A program made the position numbers and the translations under genes. Below are positions 1 to 11,108 of a DNA stretch of 64,000 nucleotides, piece after piece. Below the pieces are notes generated by a model. It had not been told where the DNA came from, made no database searches, and saw nothing but the letters and a program-made list of their open reading frames with translations. Numbering within the stretch: position 1 is the stretch's first letter; every line of letters starts with the position of its first letter. Source of the stretch: Utricularia gibba (lineage: Eukaryota > Streptophyta > Magnoliopsida > Lamiales > Lentibulariaceae); contig NEEC01000002.1 of assembly GCA_002189035.1 (NCBI GenBank), forward strand, positions 124,001 through 188,000, read 5' to 3'.

Positions 1-49
1 ATCAACAAATCTAGGCGGCTGGTGTCTCTCTTTCTCCTGCGTCTCCCAC

Positions 50-530
50 CAAAATGTGTAAGAAATACACCTCCGGGGTGTGGAAATTTATAGAAGAGGT
101 GCTGCCTTTGCCTTTGCCTTGTGTGGGGAGAATACTTATCAATGCCCATGCTTCCTTGTGCGGACTTTACGACCACCCCCTTTGAACATTCAAACCAATG
201 CATTTTTCTTGTTGACTGCTTGAATTGTATGTACGGAGAATCTTCTAGAGAATTTTGGTCGATTTTGTCACCAACACCAACAATGATTAATTTATTTGAG
301 TCTTAAAAGTTGTTCCCTAAAATATAGGAAAAATAAGGCAAATACTTTAATTTTTTATTTGATTTGGCGTTTAACTTAGTTATAGCAAAAATTTATAAAT
401 TATCGAAAAATAAGTTATTCTTTACATTTTATCTTATTTTTATATTTTTTTCGTTTTTTATGTTATTAATAATATTTTTTGGATTTAAAATTTAGGGATT
501 CAATTTTAAAGTTTAATATTTAGTATTTAT
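50..530. repeat. left copy of a ~0.45 kb direct duplication
   Basis: This block aligns by eye with about 1117-1570 at an offset near 1,067 bases. Both hold the sequence flanking a TATAAA on the minus strand, the stretch with a cytosine-rich tract followed by 'ttgaacattcaaaccaatgc', and an AT-rich tail. Similarity breaks close to base 55, just where the right copy reaches the start codon of the small peptide gene. The duplicated part is therefore mainly promoter and 5' leader. A second gene copy, if present, would lie left of the window. Confidence 0.8.
87..92 (-). promoter_or_regulatory. TATA box of the left promoter copy
   Basis: TATAAA on the minus strand, followed by the same leader as the TATA box at 1158-1163. 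No ATG is visible on the minus strand between here and the window edge, so the gene it would drive is out of view or lost. Confidence 0.4.
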
Positions 531-759
531 AACTTGGGAATATTATATATCAAGTTTTCGTAATTTATGGTTGGATGTTGATCAAACGCATGTTATTGTT
601 GCAAACTCAGAAGCTGAATATATTATTATTAAGGATAAGGAAAGCAAGGAGAGGCACCAGACGGCTCTCTGCTTTCTTTCAGTAGAAGACGCCAATGCGA
701 ATCCCCGACAGAGGAACTTTATTGTAATCGACTCGACGGGGGAGAGTTGTTGTTCAGGA

Positions 760-1115
760 TCAGGGGTGGCCGACTGGTGGCCATGGGAACGGCGTCCCGT
801 AGGGAGTTGGGTGGATCTCAATCACACGCTTCGATTCTCCCACCGGCCCCGAAATCTTCCTGTTGCTGTAGGGCGATGATGCTGCCGCAGCCGCACCTTC
901 AAAAAAGACAACCACCACCACCACCACCAATATATTTCTCAGTGATCTACGGCTAAACGAAAAGAAAAGAAAAGATCCATCTATCTATCTATCTATCAAC
1001 TGGCATATTGATCTGATTAACAGAGACGAGAAACAAAAGTGAGCTCACCTTGGGGGATCAGCGCCGCCATGATGAAGAGCAAGATTGCGAAAACAACTGC
1101 AGCTGTCTTGGCCAT
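760..1115 (-). CDS. small secreted peptide precursor, two exons, 67 residues
   Basis: Not a family I recognise. Exon 1 is 1115-1049 (ATG GCC AAG) and exon 2 is 896-760, ending in TGA. The 152-base intron starts GTGAG and ends in a T-rich tract plus AG. The spliced frame is 204 bases with the junction codon completed correctly. Residues 1 to about 22 form a classical signal peptide (MAKTAAVVFAILLFIMAALI) followed by an alanine run. The remaining roughly 38 residues are basic and proline-rich, contain SSPYSNRKISGPVGESKR and end in PYGTPFPWPPVGHP. It has no cysteines, so it is not a defensin or lipid-transfer protein. The Pro/Gly/His-rich tail is reminiscent of signalling-peptide precursors, but no known CLE, CEP, IDA, PIP or RGF motif matches. 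A TATA box lies 43 bases upstream of the ATG. The secreted location is predicted; the function is unknown. Confidence 0.6.
974..994. repeat. (ATCT)n microsatellite
   Basis: About five tandem tetranucleotide units inside the intron of the small secreted-peptide gene. Confidence 0.8.
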
Positions 1116-1116
1116 G

Positions 1117-1570
1117 GAGATCAAATATGTATGAAATACACCTCCGGGTTGTGGAAATTTATACAAGAGGAGCTACCTGCCTTGCCTTGTGTGGGGAGAA
1201 TCCTAATCAATGCCCCTGATTGCTTCCCCTTCTTGTGCGGATTTTACGATCACCCCCATTTGAACATTCAAACCAATGCATTTTTCCTGTTCACTGCTTC
1301 AATCATATGTACGGAGAGAATCTTTTAAATAATTTTGGTCGATTTTGCCACCAAGACCAGTAATTTTTTTGAATCTTAAACGTTGTTCCCTAAAATATAC
1401 AGGGAAAATAAGGCAAGTACCTTAATTGCTTGATTTGATTTGATTTGATATTTACCTTAATTATACCAAAGATTTGTAAACTACCCAAAATAAGTTATTC
1501 TTTGCATTTTTATTCGGTTTTTATGTTATTAATAATAATTTTGGATTTAAAATTTAGGGGTTCAAAAATG
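1117..1570. repeat. right copy of the ~0.45 kb direct duplication
   Basis: Counterpart of 50-530. It carries the TATA box and leader of the peptide gene and the upstream AT-rich sequence. Copies differ by scattered substitutions and small indels, so the duplication is not recent. Just beyond it, 1570-1760 is AT-rich with a few telomere-like TTTAGGG units near 1575. Confidence 0.8.
1158..1163 (-). promoter_or_regulatory. TATA box of the small peptide gene
   Basis: TATAAA on the minus strand, 43 bases before the ATG at 1115. The short spacing implies a very short leader or an upstream start. Confidence 0.55.
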
Positions 1571-1961
1571 ATTTAGGGTTTAGGGTTTCACAATTTTTTA
1601 CCGTTACTTATTTAGTGTTTAGGATTTCATGATTGGGATTTAGTTTTTTGGATTTTAAATTTAAATTTTAGAGTTTAAGATTTAAAATTTAGAATTTGAT
1701 ATTCAATTTTACGATTTAATATCCAAGAATTTAAGATTTATCTAAACTGCCTGAAAACTGAACAGCAGACATTTCTGCCTTATCAATCATGAATAAGGCT
1801 ATGTCTGTATGTCTTCTTCATTGGGCGATCTGCATCAGCTCTCCGCGGAAGCTGCCGTGAACAGATATTGCCGGCATGTATAGTACGAGTTCCTCGGATC
1901 GCCGGCTTGGCTTGGTATCTCATCTTAATAATCAATCTGTCATCTAACTTTTGTAATTATC

Positions 1962-2055
1962 ACTCTGCCCCCCAGGCCTACGGTGCCGGCCAACTGGAAA
2001 TGCTCGGCGTTTAGCCGCAGAGGCCGCGGACCATCCTCCTCGTCATTGTGTGTCC
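1962..2055 (+). pseudogene. MATE/DTX transporter relic
   Basis: Translated in one frame, this stretch gives SAPQAYGAGQLEMLGV, then a stop codon, then PQRPRTILLV. It aligns residue for residue with the conserved CGQAYGAGQVEMLGVYMQRSW segment in exon 2 of the intact DTX gene 2.4 kb downstream (4475-4535). The conserved Cys-Gly is changed, Tyr has become a stop, and no continuous flanking similarity is obvious. It is a small decayed fragment of a tandem paralogue; no intact frame remains. Confidence 0.75.
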
Positions 2056-3997
2056 GATGATGCTGTTACACCGTTTTTATTGGGAGTTGGGAAAAAGGAG
2101 AAATCTTCGAAAGCCCCGTAGGATTTATTTGATCTACGAGTAGTCATTGGTTCAGGACAAACATGCTAGGAGGAGGAATAGGATAGGATGGACCAGCACA
2201 ATCACCACCGGATTCAAGGCAGCAGTCAGATGAGCTTTCGCTAGCACGGCATTTTCACAATCACAATCACAATCACCCCGCAGGCGTAAATGCAATGCCG
2301 TAAATGCGGCGGCAGTTATTCTCATTATGAATGTGTGAAAAGAATCAGGAGCGCACCATCCGCGCACGGCGAAATTGTGGTGGGTTGTCGTGATGCTGAT
2401 CTCCGCCTCCGAAACGGGCTCTCGTCCCCCTCCTGACAACCTTTGATCCCCAAGGTCAACATTGTGTTGCTACGACGTTTCGGAGTCGGAGCTCCCCTGG
2501 GAATGGGATGGCTAAAATGGGCTGGGCTGGGCTGGGCTACGCACCCATGACCTCACATGGTGGACACCGCAAAATTGCGCCACGTCACATTCAAAACTAC
2601 ACACTTGGGACCATCAATCTTTTACTGTCGGGTGATATCTGATTCATTCACATGGCAACGAGTGGCATTCAAAAGAGAGCACACAGAAATCAATCACCCC
2701 CAACACCTTAAAATAGTGTTCTGAATATTGTTTTTACTTTTGAAAAATGGCAGAAATAAAAATATTTTTAAGAATTAAATGATAAAAATAAAAATGAGAA
2801 TTATAAATAGCTATTTTCTTATTTTTATTTATAACTCATTTTTTTAGCTACAGTAATAATTAAAAAATAAAAATAGGGAGTGCTTTGTGCAAAGCATCCC
2901 AAAATTTTTACCAGCATAGATTAAGTGCAAAACGAAATAATGGATAATTGCCTTCTTTTTGGTCTACCAGTCCGTGAGTGGAAGGGGTTTTTGGCAAATG
3001 AAAAAGCGGCGGCGCCCCAGGGACGGGGGCCTGTCTGCCAAAAAGCATCGCACTATTTATTACAAATACAAATATAGCCCTCGATGCCCACGTTTGCGTG
3101 TACCTCGTACGCAAGAAACCAAAGTGGTACTTGTGTCAATGGAAGCCTGGGAACCTAACTTCCGCCGATCACGTGATCCGGGCCCACCCACTCCCTCCCT
3201 GCCTCCCTCCATCATTGATTTCCCAACCAAGAAACCAAGAACTCAAAAGATTACCGCTCCCACCCCCCAACAACGGAATGGAGGGGAGGAAGACGGGTTC
3301 AATGCTTCTCTGATAAACTGCGGTTGCATCCATGCAAGCTGCTAAGCTTTGAGTGTTACCCCCACCCCACCAAAAGAGCCCTTTTGGGTTCTGCAATTCC
3401 AGTTCCATCCACCCTTTTGGAAGACGGTACGGAAGAAGAAACAAAACAAGTCATTCATACAGGCTACAGCCGCAAGTCAACAAACGGAGCATCGGAAGAG
3501 CGACCCCATCAGCGGTCGGAGCCATTAGAAGAAGAGCGACCCAAAATGCCTCTCAGCAGAAGCAGCCCAACGTCGCCACCTTTACAGCTGCACCCATTCA
3601 TTTCTCCGGTGCGACATGTCGCTATTCCATTCCACGTTATTCAATTATTTCCCTCCTAACTCTTATCGATGGTGCCGCTTCTCGCATCTCCTCATCCATG
3701 ATGACATAGATAGTGTTTCCAGTTTTGAACCCCTCCCTCTGCGTTAACTTCCATGGAGGCGAGGAGGCGAAAACCGAAATGACTTGTGTAGGGGAAGACC
3801 ATTTTCGACGGTGTCTGCTCCTCCGCCACGTCACTATAATGCATTTTTTAAAAGTATTTAATATATAATTATTATTAATCCAACCAGCCAGCCTTCCGCC
3901 TCCGCCTACTCCCTGACTTCGAAATAAAAGACCACGTCTCCTCTCTCTCCTTCAACACCATCGTGGTTTCCGCACACCACCCAACCAGGGGAAAAAA
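2056..3997. other. intergenic, upstream of the DTX gene
   Basis: I see no convincing gene. It contains four GGGCT units near 2519, an AT-rich stretch at 2700-2880 and a CT-rich leader before 3998. Short open frames here lack family motifs or splice context. Confidence 0.5.
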
Positions 3998-6412
3998 ATG
4001 GCGGAATCTCCCCGGCTTCCTCTTCTTCCGCCGGTCACCGCTGACGACGACTACCAGGAGCCAGAGCTTTCGATACAGGAGTATTTACACCTCCGCAACT
4101 CCAACCAGTCCTTCACCATCACTTCCTTCGTCGACGAAGGCGGCGACATCCCTCCCATCGCCAAGTCCAAAGACTTCTTCAAGGCATTCAACCACGAGGG
4201 GAAGAAGCTCTGGTACTTGGCCGGCCCTGCGATTTTCACATCGATTTGTCAGTACTCCCTCGGCGCCATCACGCAGACCTTCGCCGGTCACGTCGGAACC
4301 CTAGATTTAGCCGCCTTCTCGATTGAAAACTCCGTAATCGCTGGATTGTCGTTCGGCGTCATGGTACGTTGTGTCAGATTTGCCCCTAATTTTCGCTTAA
4401 GTGTTTGCGCTAATCTTGAGATTTGTTTTTGGAGTACGTAGCTGGGAATGGGAAGCGCGTTGGAAACGCTTTGCGGGCAGGCATACGGCGCCGGTCAGGT
4501 GGAAATGCTGGGCGTTTATATGCAGAGATCTTGGGTTATTCTCTTAATCACCGCCTTCGCGTTGATGTTTCTGTACATCTTCGCGGGGCCGTTCTTGCTG
4601 CTGATCGGCCAGGATAAAGAGATATCACGAGTCGCCGGAACTTTTGCACTGTGGATGATACCACAGCTGTACGCGTACGCGCTCAATTTCCCGATCGCCA
4701 AGTTTCTGCAAGCGCAGAGCAAGATCTCGGCGATGGCGTGGATTTCGGGCGTAGGGCTGGTGTTACACGTTTTTCTTAGCTGGTTCTTCATGCTTAAACT
4801 CGGTTGGGGCATGGCCGGCGGCGCGGCAGTTCTGAACTTCTCGTGGTGGTTCATCGTTGTGGCACAGTTGGTTTACATATTTTCCGGTACCTGCGGCCGC
4901 GCGTGGGATGGGTTTTCAGTGAAGGCGTTTCGCAATCTATGGGGCTTCGTTCGGTTATCCCTGGCTTCCGCGGTCATGCTCTGGTATTCTTGTTGTGTTC
5001 TCGAGTGCTCTATTATTTATTATTATCGTCACTTTTTTTGAATTCTGCACATAAAGGGAATTGAATTATTAGGAGTGTTTTTGTTCGTATATTTATTGGC
5101 ATACGGAGCTGATAATGATATTATGATGTGTGATTGATTTCATTCCATTGATTAATTGGACCCAGACTCCAGACCCCAGACCCCCAGTTGTGATGCTACC
5201 AGAAGCTCCTCAGAAATTAATTAATGACCGTCCTGATTATGTCTTCCTTCCCACGTGTTCCCACATTCATTGTTTGTGGAGTTGGTAGTTATCTTTTTAT
5301 GTTCTCGTTTTCTGGAGCAGCTTGGAGACGTGGTACTTTATGGCTCTCATCCTGTTCGCTGGCTACTTGAAGAACGCGGAAGTCGCCGTGGATGCCTTGT
5401 CTATATGGTACGCAGGCTTTGCAGCTTGCCGGTTCTCTCTTTCTTGGGTTGGGAATTGGGATGTGGAGGTCATGACTTGTGGTTTGGTGCAGCACCAACA
5501 TACTGGGCTGGACGGTAATGGTGGCAATCGGCTTCAATGCTGCAATAAGGTAGGCAGGTGGGCGTAAGTCACGGCCCGGCCTGGCCCCCCATTGTGTTTT
5601 CTTTTATTGTGTGTTGAGTAAGAAGGAAGGATGCAACGACACGTGGTGGTGGTGGTGCTGCAGTGTGCGCGTGTCGAACGAGCTGGGAGCCTCGCACCCC
5701 CGGACGGCCAAGTTGTCGGTGTTGGTGGTGGTGGCGTGGTCGTTCCTCCTGGGCCTCATCATCTCCATCGCCCTCCTCGTCTTCTACAAGCAGTATCCCT
5801 ACCTGTTCTCCAGCAGCAGCCAGGTGATTCAAGTGGTGTATCAGCTCACTCCCCTTCTCGCCTTCTGCATCGTCGTCAACAACATCCAGCCAGCTCTCTC
5901 CGGTACCCGCACCCACCCACCTTTTTCTGATTTCTTTTATCTTGCGTTCGTTCCCAATCCGTCGGGTGGTGCAGGAGTGGCCATTGGAGCCGGATGGCAA
6001 GCCCTGGTAGCGTACGTCAACATCGCCTGCTACTATCTCTTCGGCATCCCCTTGGGCCTCATCCTGGGGTACGCCCTCGATTTAGGCGTCAATGTAAGTT
6101 CAAAAGTGAAGAACAAAGTGCGAGTAGAGTAGCCGTAGTAGCGTCAAGTGATGCATGCATTGTGTGGTTTGATGGTGGGTGTTGTTGCAGGGAATATGGT
6201 ACGGGATGGTGTCGGGAACCCTGCTACAAACTCTGATTCTCTTTGTGATCGTTGAGAGAACCAACTGGGAGAAAGAGGTGAGTGAGTGAGTGAGTGAGTG
6301 AACCATTTCATTGCCAACTGACGACGGAGCACGATGGGTGTAGGCTTCCGCGGCGGCTCAGAGGATCAAGGCCTGGGGAGGCGAAGACGACCTGAAGCCT
6401 AATGGATGCTAA
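3998..6412 (+). CDS. MATE efflux carrier, DETOXIFICATION (DTX33/34/35-like)
   Basis: Multidrug and toxic compound extrusion carrier, expected in the tonoplast or plasma membrane, exchanging protons for secondary metabolites. Eight exons splice with GT-AG junctions: 3998-4363, 4442-4983, 5321-5407, 5493-5549, 5664-5902, 5975-6093, 6191-6277 and 6344-6412. The total is 1,566 bases, or 521 residues, normal for the family. Visible hallmarks are LETLCGQAYGAGQ after TM2, PIAKFLQAQSKI, RVSNELGASHPRTAKL and a C-terminal GAGWQALVAYVNIACYYLFG segment. The acidic N-terminus with IQEYL and the PIAKFLQAQ motif resemble the flavonoid-related DTX35 (FFT) clade, but the substrate is an inference. The ATG at 3998 follows an A-run and is the first in frame. 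A GTGA microsatellite occupies the start of the last intron (6278-6300). Confidence 0.92.
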
Positions 6413-7007
6413 ACTGGAGAAGCCCTTTCTTTTTTCTAGCGTGTGCCACAGCTGCTGCTTTTCTGCTGAATCAGCTTCAAAGGAACAACAAACGCGCCGG
6501 ATAACCGGAAAATAAATGCTCCTACTTTCTTCAAATTTAGAAAACAAACTTGTATCTATTATTTAGTATTGAGTCCAAGTTTAATCTGGGCCTGCGGGCT
6601 GCGACGGGCTCGGCCCAACACTGTTTCATTACTCAAATTGTGGACGGAGCATACCTCCGACAAAAGAAAATAACATTGTACTGTCCGGTTACTGTTCAAG
6701 AACATCTACAGTGAAGGATTATTTGAAAGTTCCTGAGCAGCACAAAAATTTACAACATTGGTCAGAAAAAGGTACGATTTTTCGAGAAAGAGGAATATTT
6801 GTGGATCGCGGGGGCGGAAGGTAAAAGGCTGTTGTCTTGGAGGGTAGACGTCTAGCCGGCAAGCGGGCAAATTTCCGGTGGGAAATAAAAACAAATAACG
6901 TTGAGGTGACGCGTATGCTGTGCGTCGCATCCTTGAAGCAGGAAGAGTTAAAATTATGAAGCATTTTGGGCCAGAGATGCAGAGAGCTACTACTTTTACT
7001 TGAACTG
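6413..7007. other. intergenic between DTX and ABCB26-like genes
   Basis: Holds the DTX 3' region and the transporter promoter. No gene, repeat or RNA was recognised. Confidence 0.5.
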
Positions 7008-10000
7008 ATGCTCGTTCAATCATTCATGGCTTTCTCCTCGTGCAACATCCGACCCCTCGCCGCGTTTCGGTTCCAAAAGGAGAATTTCCCTTCAAGAATC
7101 CGTTCGTCTAGTAACCACTGCAGTGAAGGAAGAACCCCGTTTCCGGTTTTCAATTCTGCTAAAAGATTGCCGTATCTCCTCCCATTTAAAGCGGTCTCAG
7201 TTAATGGGTACCCTTTACGCAAAGAAGACGAGGATTCTGTTGGGGAAATACAAGCAATCGACAAACTGAATAGATGGATTGAGTTCTTGAGGGAAATCTT
7301 TCCCGGTGGCGAGTGGTGGAGGCTTTCGCCGGAGGGCGGTGGCGATGTGTATTCAGCAAAACCCGTCACTGTTCTGCGAGCGCTACGAAAAATGTGGGAA
7401 CTTGTGGCTGATGATGGATGGCTTATCTTCGCGGCTTTTGTGACGCTCATTGTGACAGCGGTATGTCCCATTAGTCTTGTCCATTTTTCTGTCTCTTCAT
7501 GACTGAAGTTTAGCGCTTTGATTAGTGCGTATTATTTTTTATTTGTTTCTATTGAGATGGATGGCGAAACTAAGCTGTTGGAGCAAGTCATTTGGTAGTC
7601 GTCTGTTCTTCAGTTCGGAACTGATTTTTCCTCAGGGTTTCATTTTTTGGCATTTTATGCGGTTCATATACATGACAAAATAAAAAAGTCTGAGAGTAGA
7701 TCTCATCAGCCCTTTTTTGTTCAGTATCTAGCAATTCGCGATTTCCTTGCTACATCTTATTGTTGTTATCTGTTTAATCCTTCAGTCGTTTGTTTTCTCT
7801 GACTTCAGAGTTCAACTGTTGTGCACTAGGTTTCAGAAATATCAATACCACACTATCTTACAGCCTCAATCTTTTCTGCTCAAAGTAGTACAACCGCCCT
7901 ATTTCATCGCAACATTCGCCTTCTGGTTATTCTTTGTATATCTGCAGCAATATGCAGGTTAAAATCTTGTATGACTGTCCTTATCTCTTTTTCCTTCTAC
8001 CCATTATTTTAGTTAACCCTGTTTTCATTATTAGATATCTATATTAAGGTTAACATTTTGTTTTCTGTCCTGAATCTTTCAGTGGTTTTCGAGGTTGCCT
8101 ATTCAGCGTTGCAAATATGGTCTTGGTAATGCTTCTGTCATGTGCTGTAGTTTTTCAAACACGATCATTCGGGTTATACATTGAATGGTGCTGTTCAGGT
8201 TAAGCGACTCAGGGAGAGATTATATTCAACTCTTCTTCTTCAGGTATGCTGCCTGTCATGTGTTGCAGATGGCTTCATGATCTCTTAAATGATACTGCAT
8301 ATCCAACCTTTTGTAGGATATCTCTTTTTTTGATGCTGAGACGGTAGGTGACTTGACGAGTAGGCTTGGCTCGGATTGTCAGCAAGTTTCACGCGTCATT
8401 GGAAATGACCTTAACCTCATATCCCGAAACGTTCTTCAGGTGGGAAGTTTTCCGTGTGAAATTTGGACAACCTGTTTATGGGCTTAAGCACCTTGATTTG
8501 TCATCTGTGAAGGGTATAGGTGCTTTGGTTTACTTGTTGATTCTTTCATTGCCCCTCGGACTTTGTGTTTTTGGAATTTGCATATCTCTGTCAACCATTA
8601 TGATGATATATGGCCAGTAAGATCCAGAATTATTTTTTATTATTGTTTTATCGTGCTGATCAACCAGACTTATCATCCCTCATTTCCCTTGCATAGATAC
8701 CAAAAGAAATCTGCGAAGTTAATTCAAGAGTGTAATGCTTCTGCAAATCAAGTAAATTTTTGATTACCATATCTAGTTATAGTTGCTACTGCCATTTTCC
8801 TTTGTAAGCAAAAATTCTTCCTTTGTGTAGGTTGCTCAGGAGACTTTCTCCTTAATTAGAACTGTCCGCGTCTATGGTACTGAGCATGCAGAACTTGGAA
8901 GGTGGAACATTCTCATTTCATCAATTGATTGCTAACAGTTATTTGGAGTTGCACCTCAATGGAAGTGTAGAAAGATAACTGTGGTAATGTAATGTCTTGA
9001 TTTAGAAACCTTCTGGCTTGCAGATATGAACATTGGCTAGATAAATTAGCTGGTATAAGTCTTCGACAAGGTGCTGCTTATGGAGTTTGGAACTTCAGCT
9101 TTAACTCCTTATATCACTCATCTCAGGTTAAGCCATTTAAGATATAACATTGGGGCTGATTTAATTTGCGTTTTCTAAGTTTCTGAAACGTGAATCGTTA
9201 TGGTTTGTTTCAATCCAGTGCCATGGTGGTGCGTTTCTGCTTAGATACATCTTCATTTGCCAGTGCAATATGCAAAGTCTAAATTACTTTACTTTGTTGG
9301 TTTTATGATTCATACTTATATCTGGTTTGTGCCTTTGTGCTTGGTCTTCTCCATTAGTATGTCATGTTCATCATGTGGATTGCTCTGATCATTTGAAGTG
9401 ATGGTAACTTTACTTTGTCAAGGGCCACGCATTGATTTTTCTCTTGAATATTCATGCTTTAGGTGATTGCTGTAATTTTTGGAGGAGCGTCCATTCTGAA
9501 TGGCTATTTAACAGCAGAGCAGCTTACCAAGTTCATTTTGTACAGCGAATGGCTAATTTATTCGACTTGGTGGATTGGCGATAATGTGTCATCATTGATG
9601 CAGTCCATCGGAGCAAGTGAAAAAGTTTTCCATCTGATAGATCTTCCCTCTAGTGATCAGTTCACCACAAAAGGTGAGGCCTTTACTGCTTTCTTAATTA
9701 CCCAGACGTGTGCTGAGCTGCTACATGACATCATAATCACATTGATTCGAAGGGATGTATGCTCTGAAACGTGACAGGAACGGAATTGCCAAACCTGGCT
9801 GGACAAGTTGAATTCGTTGATGTTTCCTTTCGGTATCCTTCCCGAGCCGAGGTGACCATATAATCATTGACACTTGCTGGTCGGTCATATCGGTGATTGA
9901 GATTGGGCTCTTGAACTCGAAACTTTTGGTACTAATATCTGGCTTCTTTTTTTTTCTTTTTCAAAAAATGGGGTGACTAGGTGCCTGTGCTCCAGAATTT

Positions 10001-11108
10001 CAGCTTAGCCGTTCATCCTGGAGAAGTTGTGGCCATTGTAAGTATCTGGTAACTTCCTTTTACGTATGAAGAAGAGACACCTGATGGTACGAGATATTCA
10101 GGTGGGGCTTAGCGGCAGTGGAAAGAGCTCATTAGTGAACCTTCTGCTGCGGCTTTATGAGCCGACTGATGGTGAGGTAAGTCACGACGAATATAGATGA
10201 AAGGTCTGCTGTGCTGTGGGTGTTCACCGCTGTAATTTCAGATACTGATAGATGGGCACCCCATGAAGAAACTCAACATCAAGTGGTTAAGGGAGAAGAT
10301 TGGATACGTGGGGCAGGTACGCTGCTTTCGCTTCACTTGAAACATGGATTGGGGCGGGAAACACTTCTGTGATTGATTGCTTGGTTGATGCGAGTTAGGA
10401 GCCGCGGCTATTTCGAATGGATATCAGCTCAAATATACGATACGGATGCCCTCGGGATGTCAGCCAGTCTGATGTGGAGTTGGCAGCCAAGCAAGCCTTC
10501 GCCCATGATTTCATATCTTCACTGCCTCAGGGATACCAAACATTAGTCGATGATGATTTGCTGAGCGGCGGACAAAAGCAACGAATAGCCATAGCTAGAG
10601 CCATACTCAGAGACCCCTGCATTCTGATTCTCGATGAAGCCACCAGTGCCCTTGACGCTGAGAGTGAGCACAATGTCAAGGTAGAAGAAAGCGGACATTT
10701 TGGATACCCAAACCATGTGCCTTTTCCTCACCTGGGTTTGTGTAGGGTATTCTCCGTGCCGCACAAGGTGAGCGGAAAACAAAAAGGACAGTGTTTGTGA
10801 TCGCGCACAGGTAAGCGAATGCACATCATTTGACCCGCAGTGTCAGGTACCGTAACCGGAATCCACTCCTGTGCTCCTTCGTTCGGCAGGCTCTCAACAG
10901 TCCAATCTGCAGACAGAATCATAGTCATGGATGGCGGCCAAATCGTGGAGGTATGTCATCCCATCGGTCAGTAGTTTAAAAATCATGAATGAATGACATG
11001 GCGGTGATGTGAATGTCCGTCCAGGCAGGGAGCCACTCCGAGCTTCTGAGGAGGGAGGGCGGGTTGTATGCACACCTGGTCAGACGGCAGGCCGATGTGG
11101 TCGCCTGA
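7008..11108 (+). CDS. ABCB26: plastid ABC half-transporter, ABCB26/TAP1-like
   Basis: Half-size B-family ABC transporter with one transmembrane domain and one nucleotide-binding domain, resembling Arabidopsis ABCB26 (TAP1), which is predicted plastidial. Exons: 7008-7460, 7837-7957, 8083-8125, 8199-8243, 8317-8439, 8513-8616, 8697-8751, 8831-8901, 9024-9126, 9463-9673, 9778-9851, 9981-10037, 10102-10176, 10242-10316, 10399-10680, 10746-10810, 10890-10950 and 11025-11108. Walker A is GLSGSGKSS (exon from 10102), the signature is LLSGGQKQR, Walker B is [14 protein letters not shown], and the H-loop is VIAHR. The N-terminus is Ser/Arg-rich like a transit peptide; ATGs at 7008 and 7026 are both possible. 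Exons 1 and 2 do not join in frame: about seven bases encoding Leu-Ser and the first base of Glu are missing, suggesting an undetected microexon in 7461-7836. The transported substrate is unknown. Confidence 0.88.

Noticed and set aside
1570-1760. Telomere-like TTTAGGG units
   Set aside because: Only two or three short units in degenerate AT-rich DNA; not an interstitial telomere array.
2152-2439. 95-codon minus-strand open frame
   Set aside because: Low-complexity CDCDCE stretch from a CACAAT repeat, no motif, no splice context.
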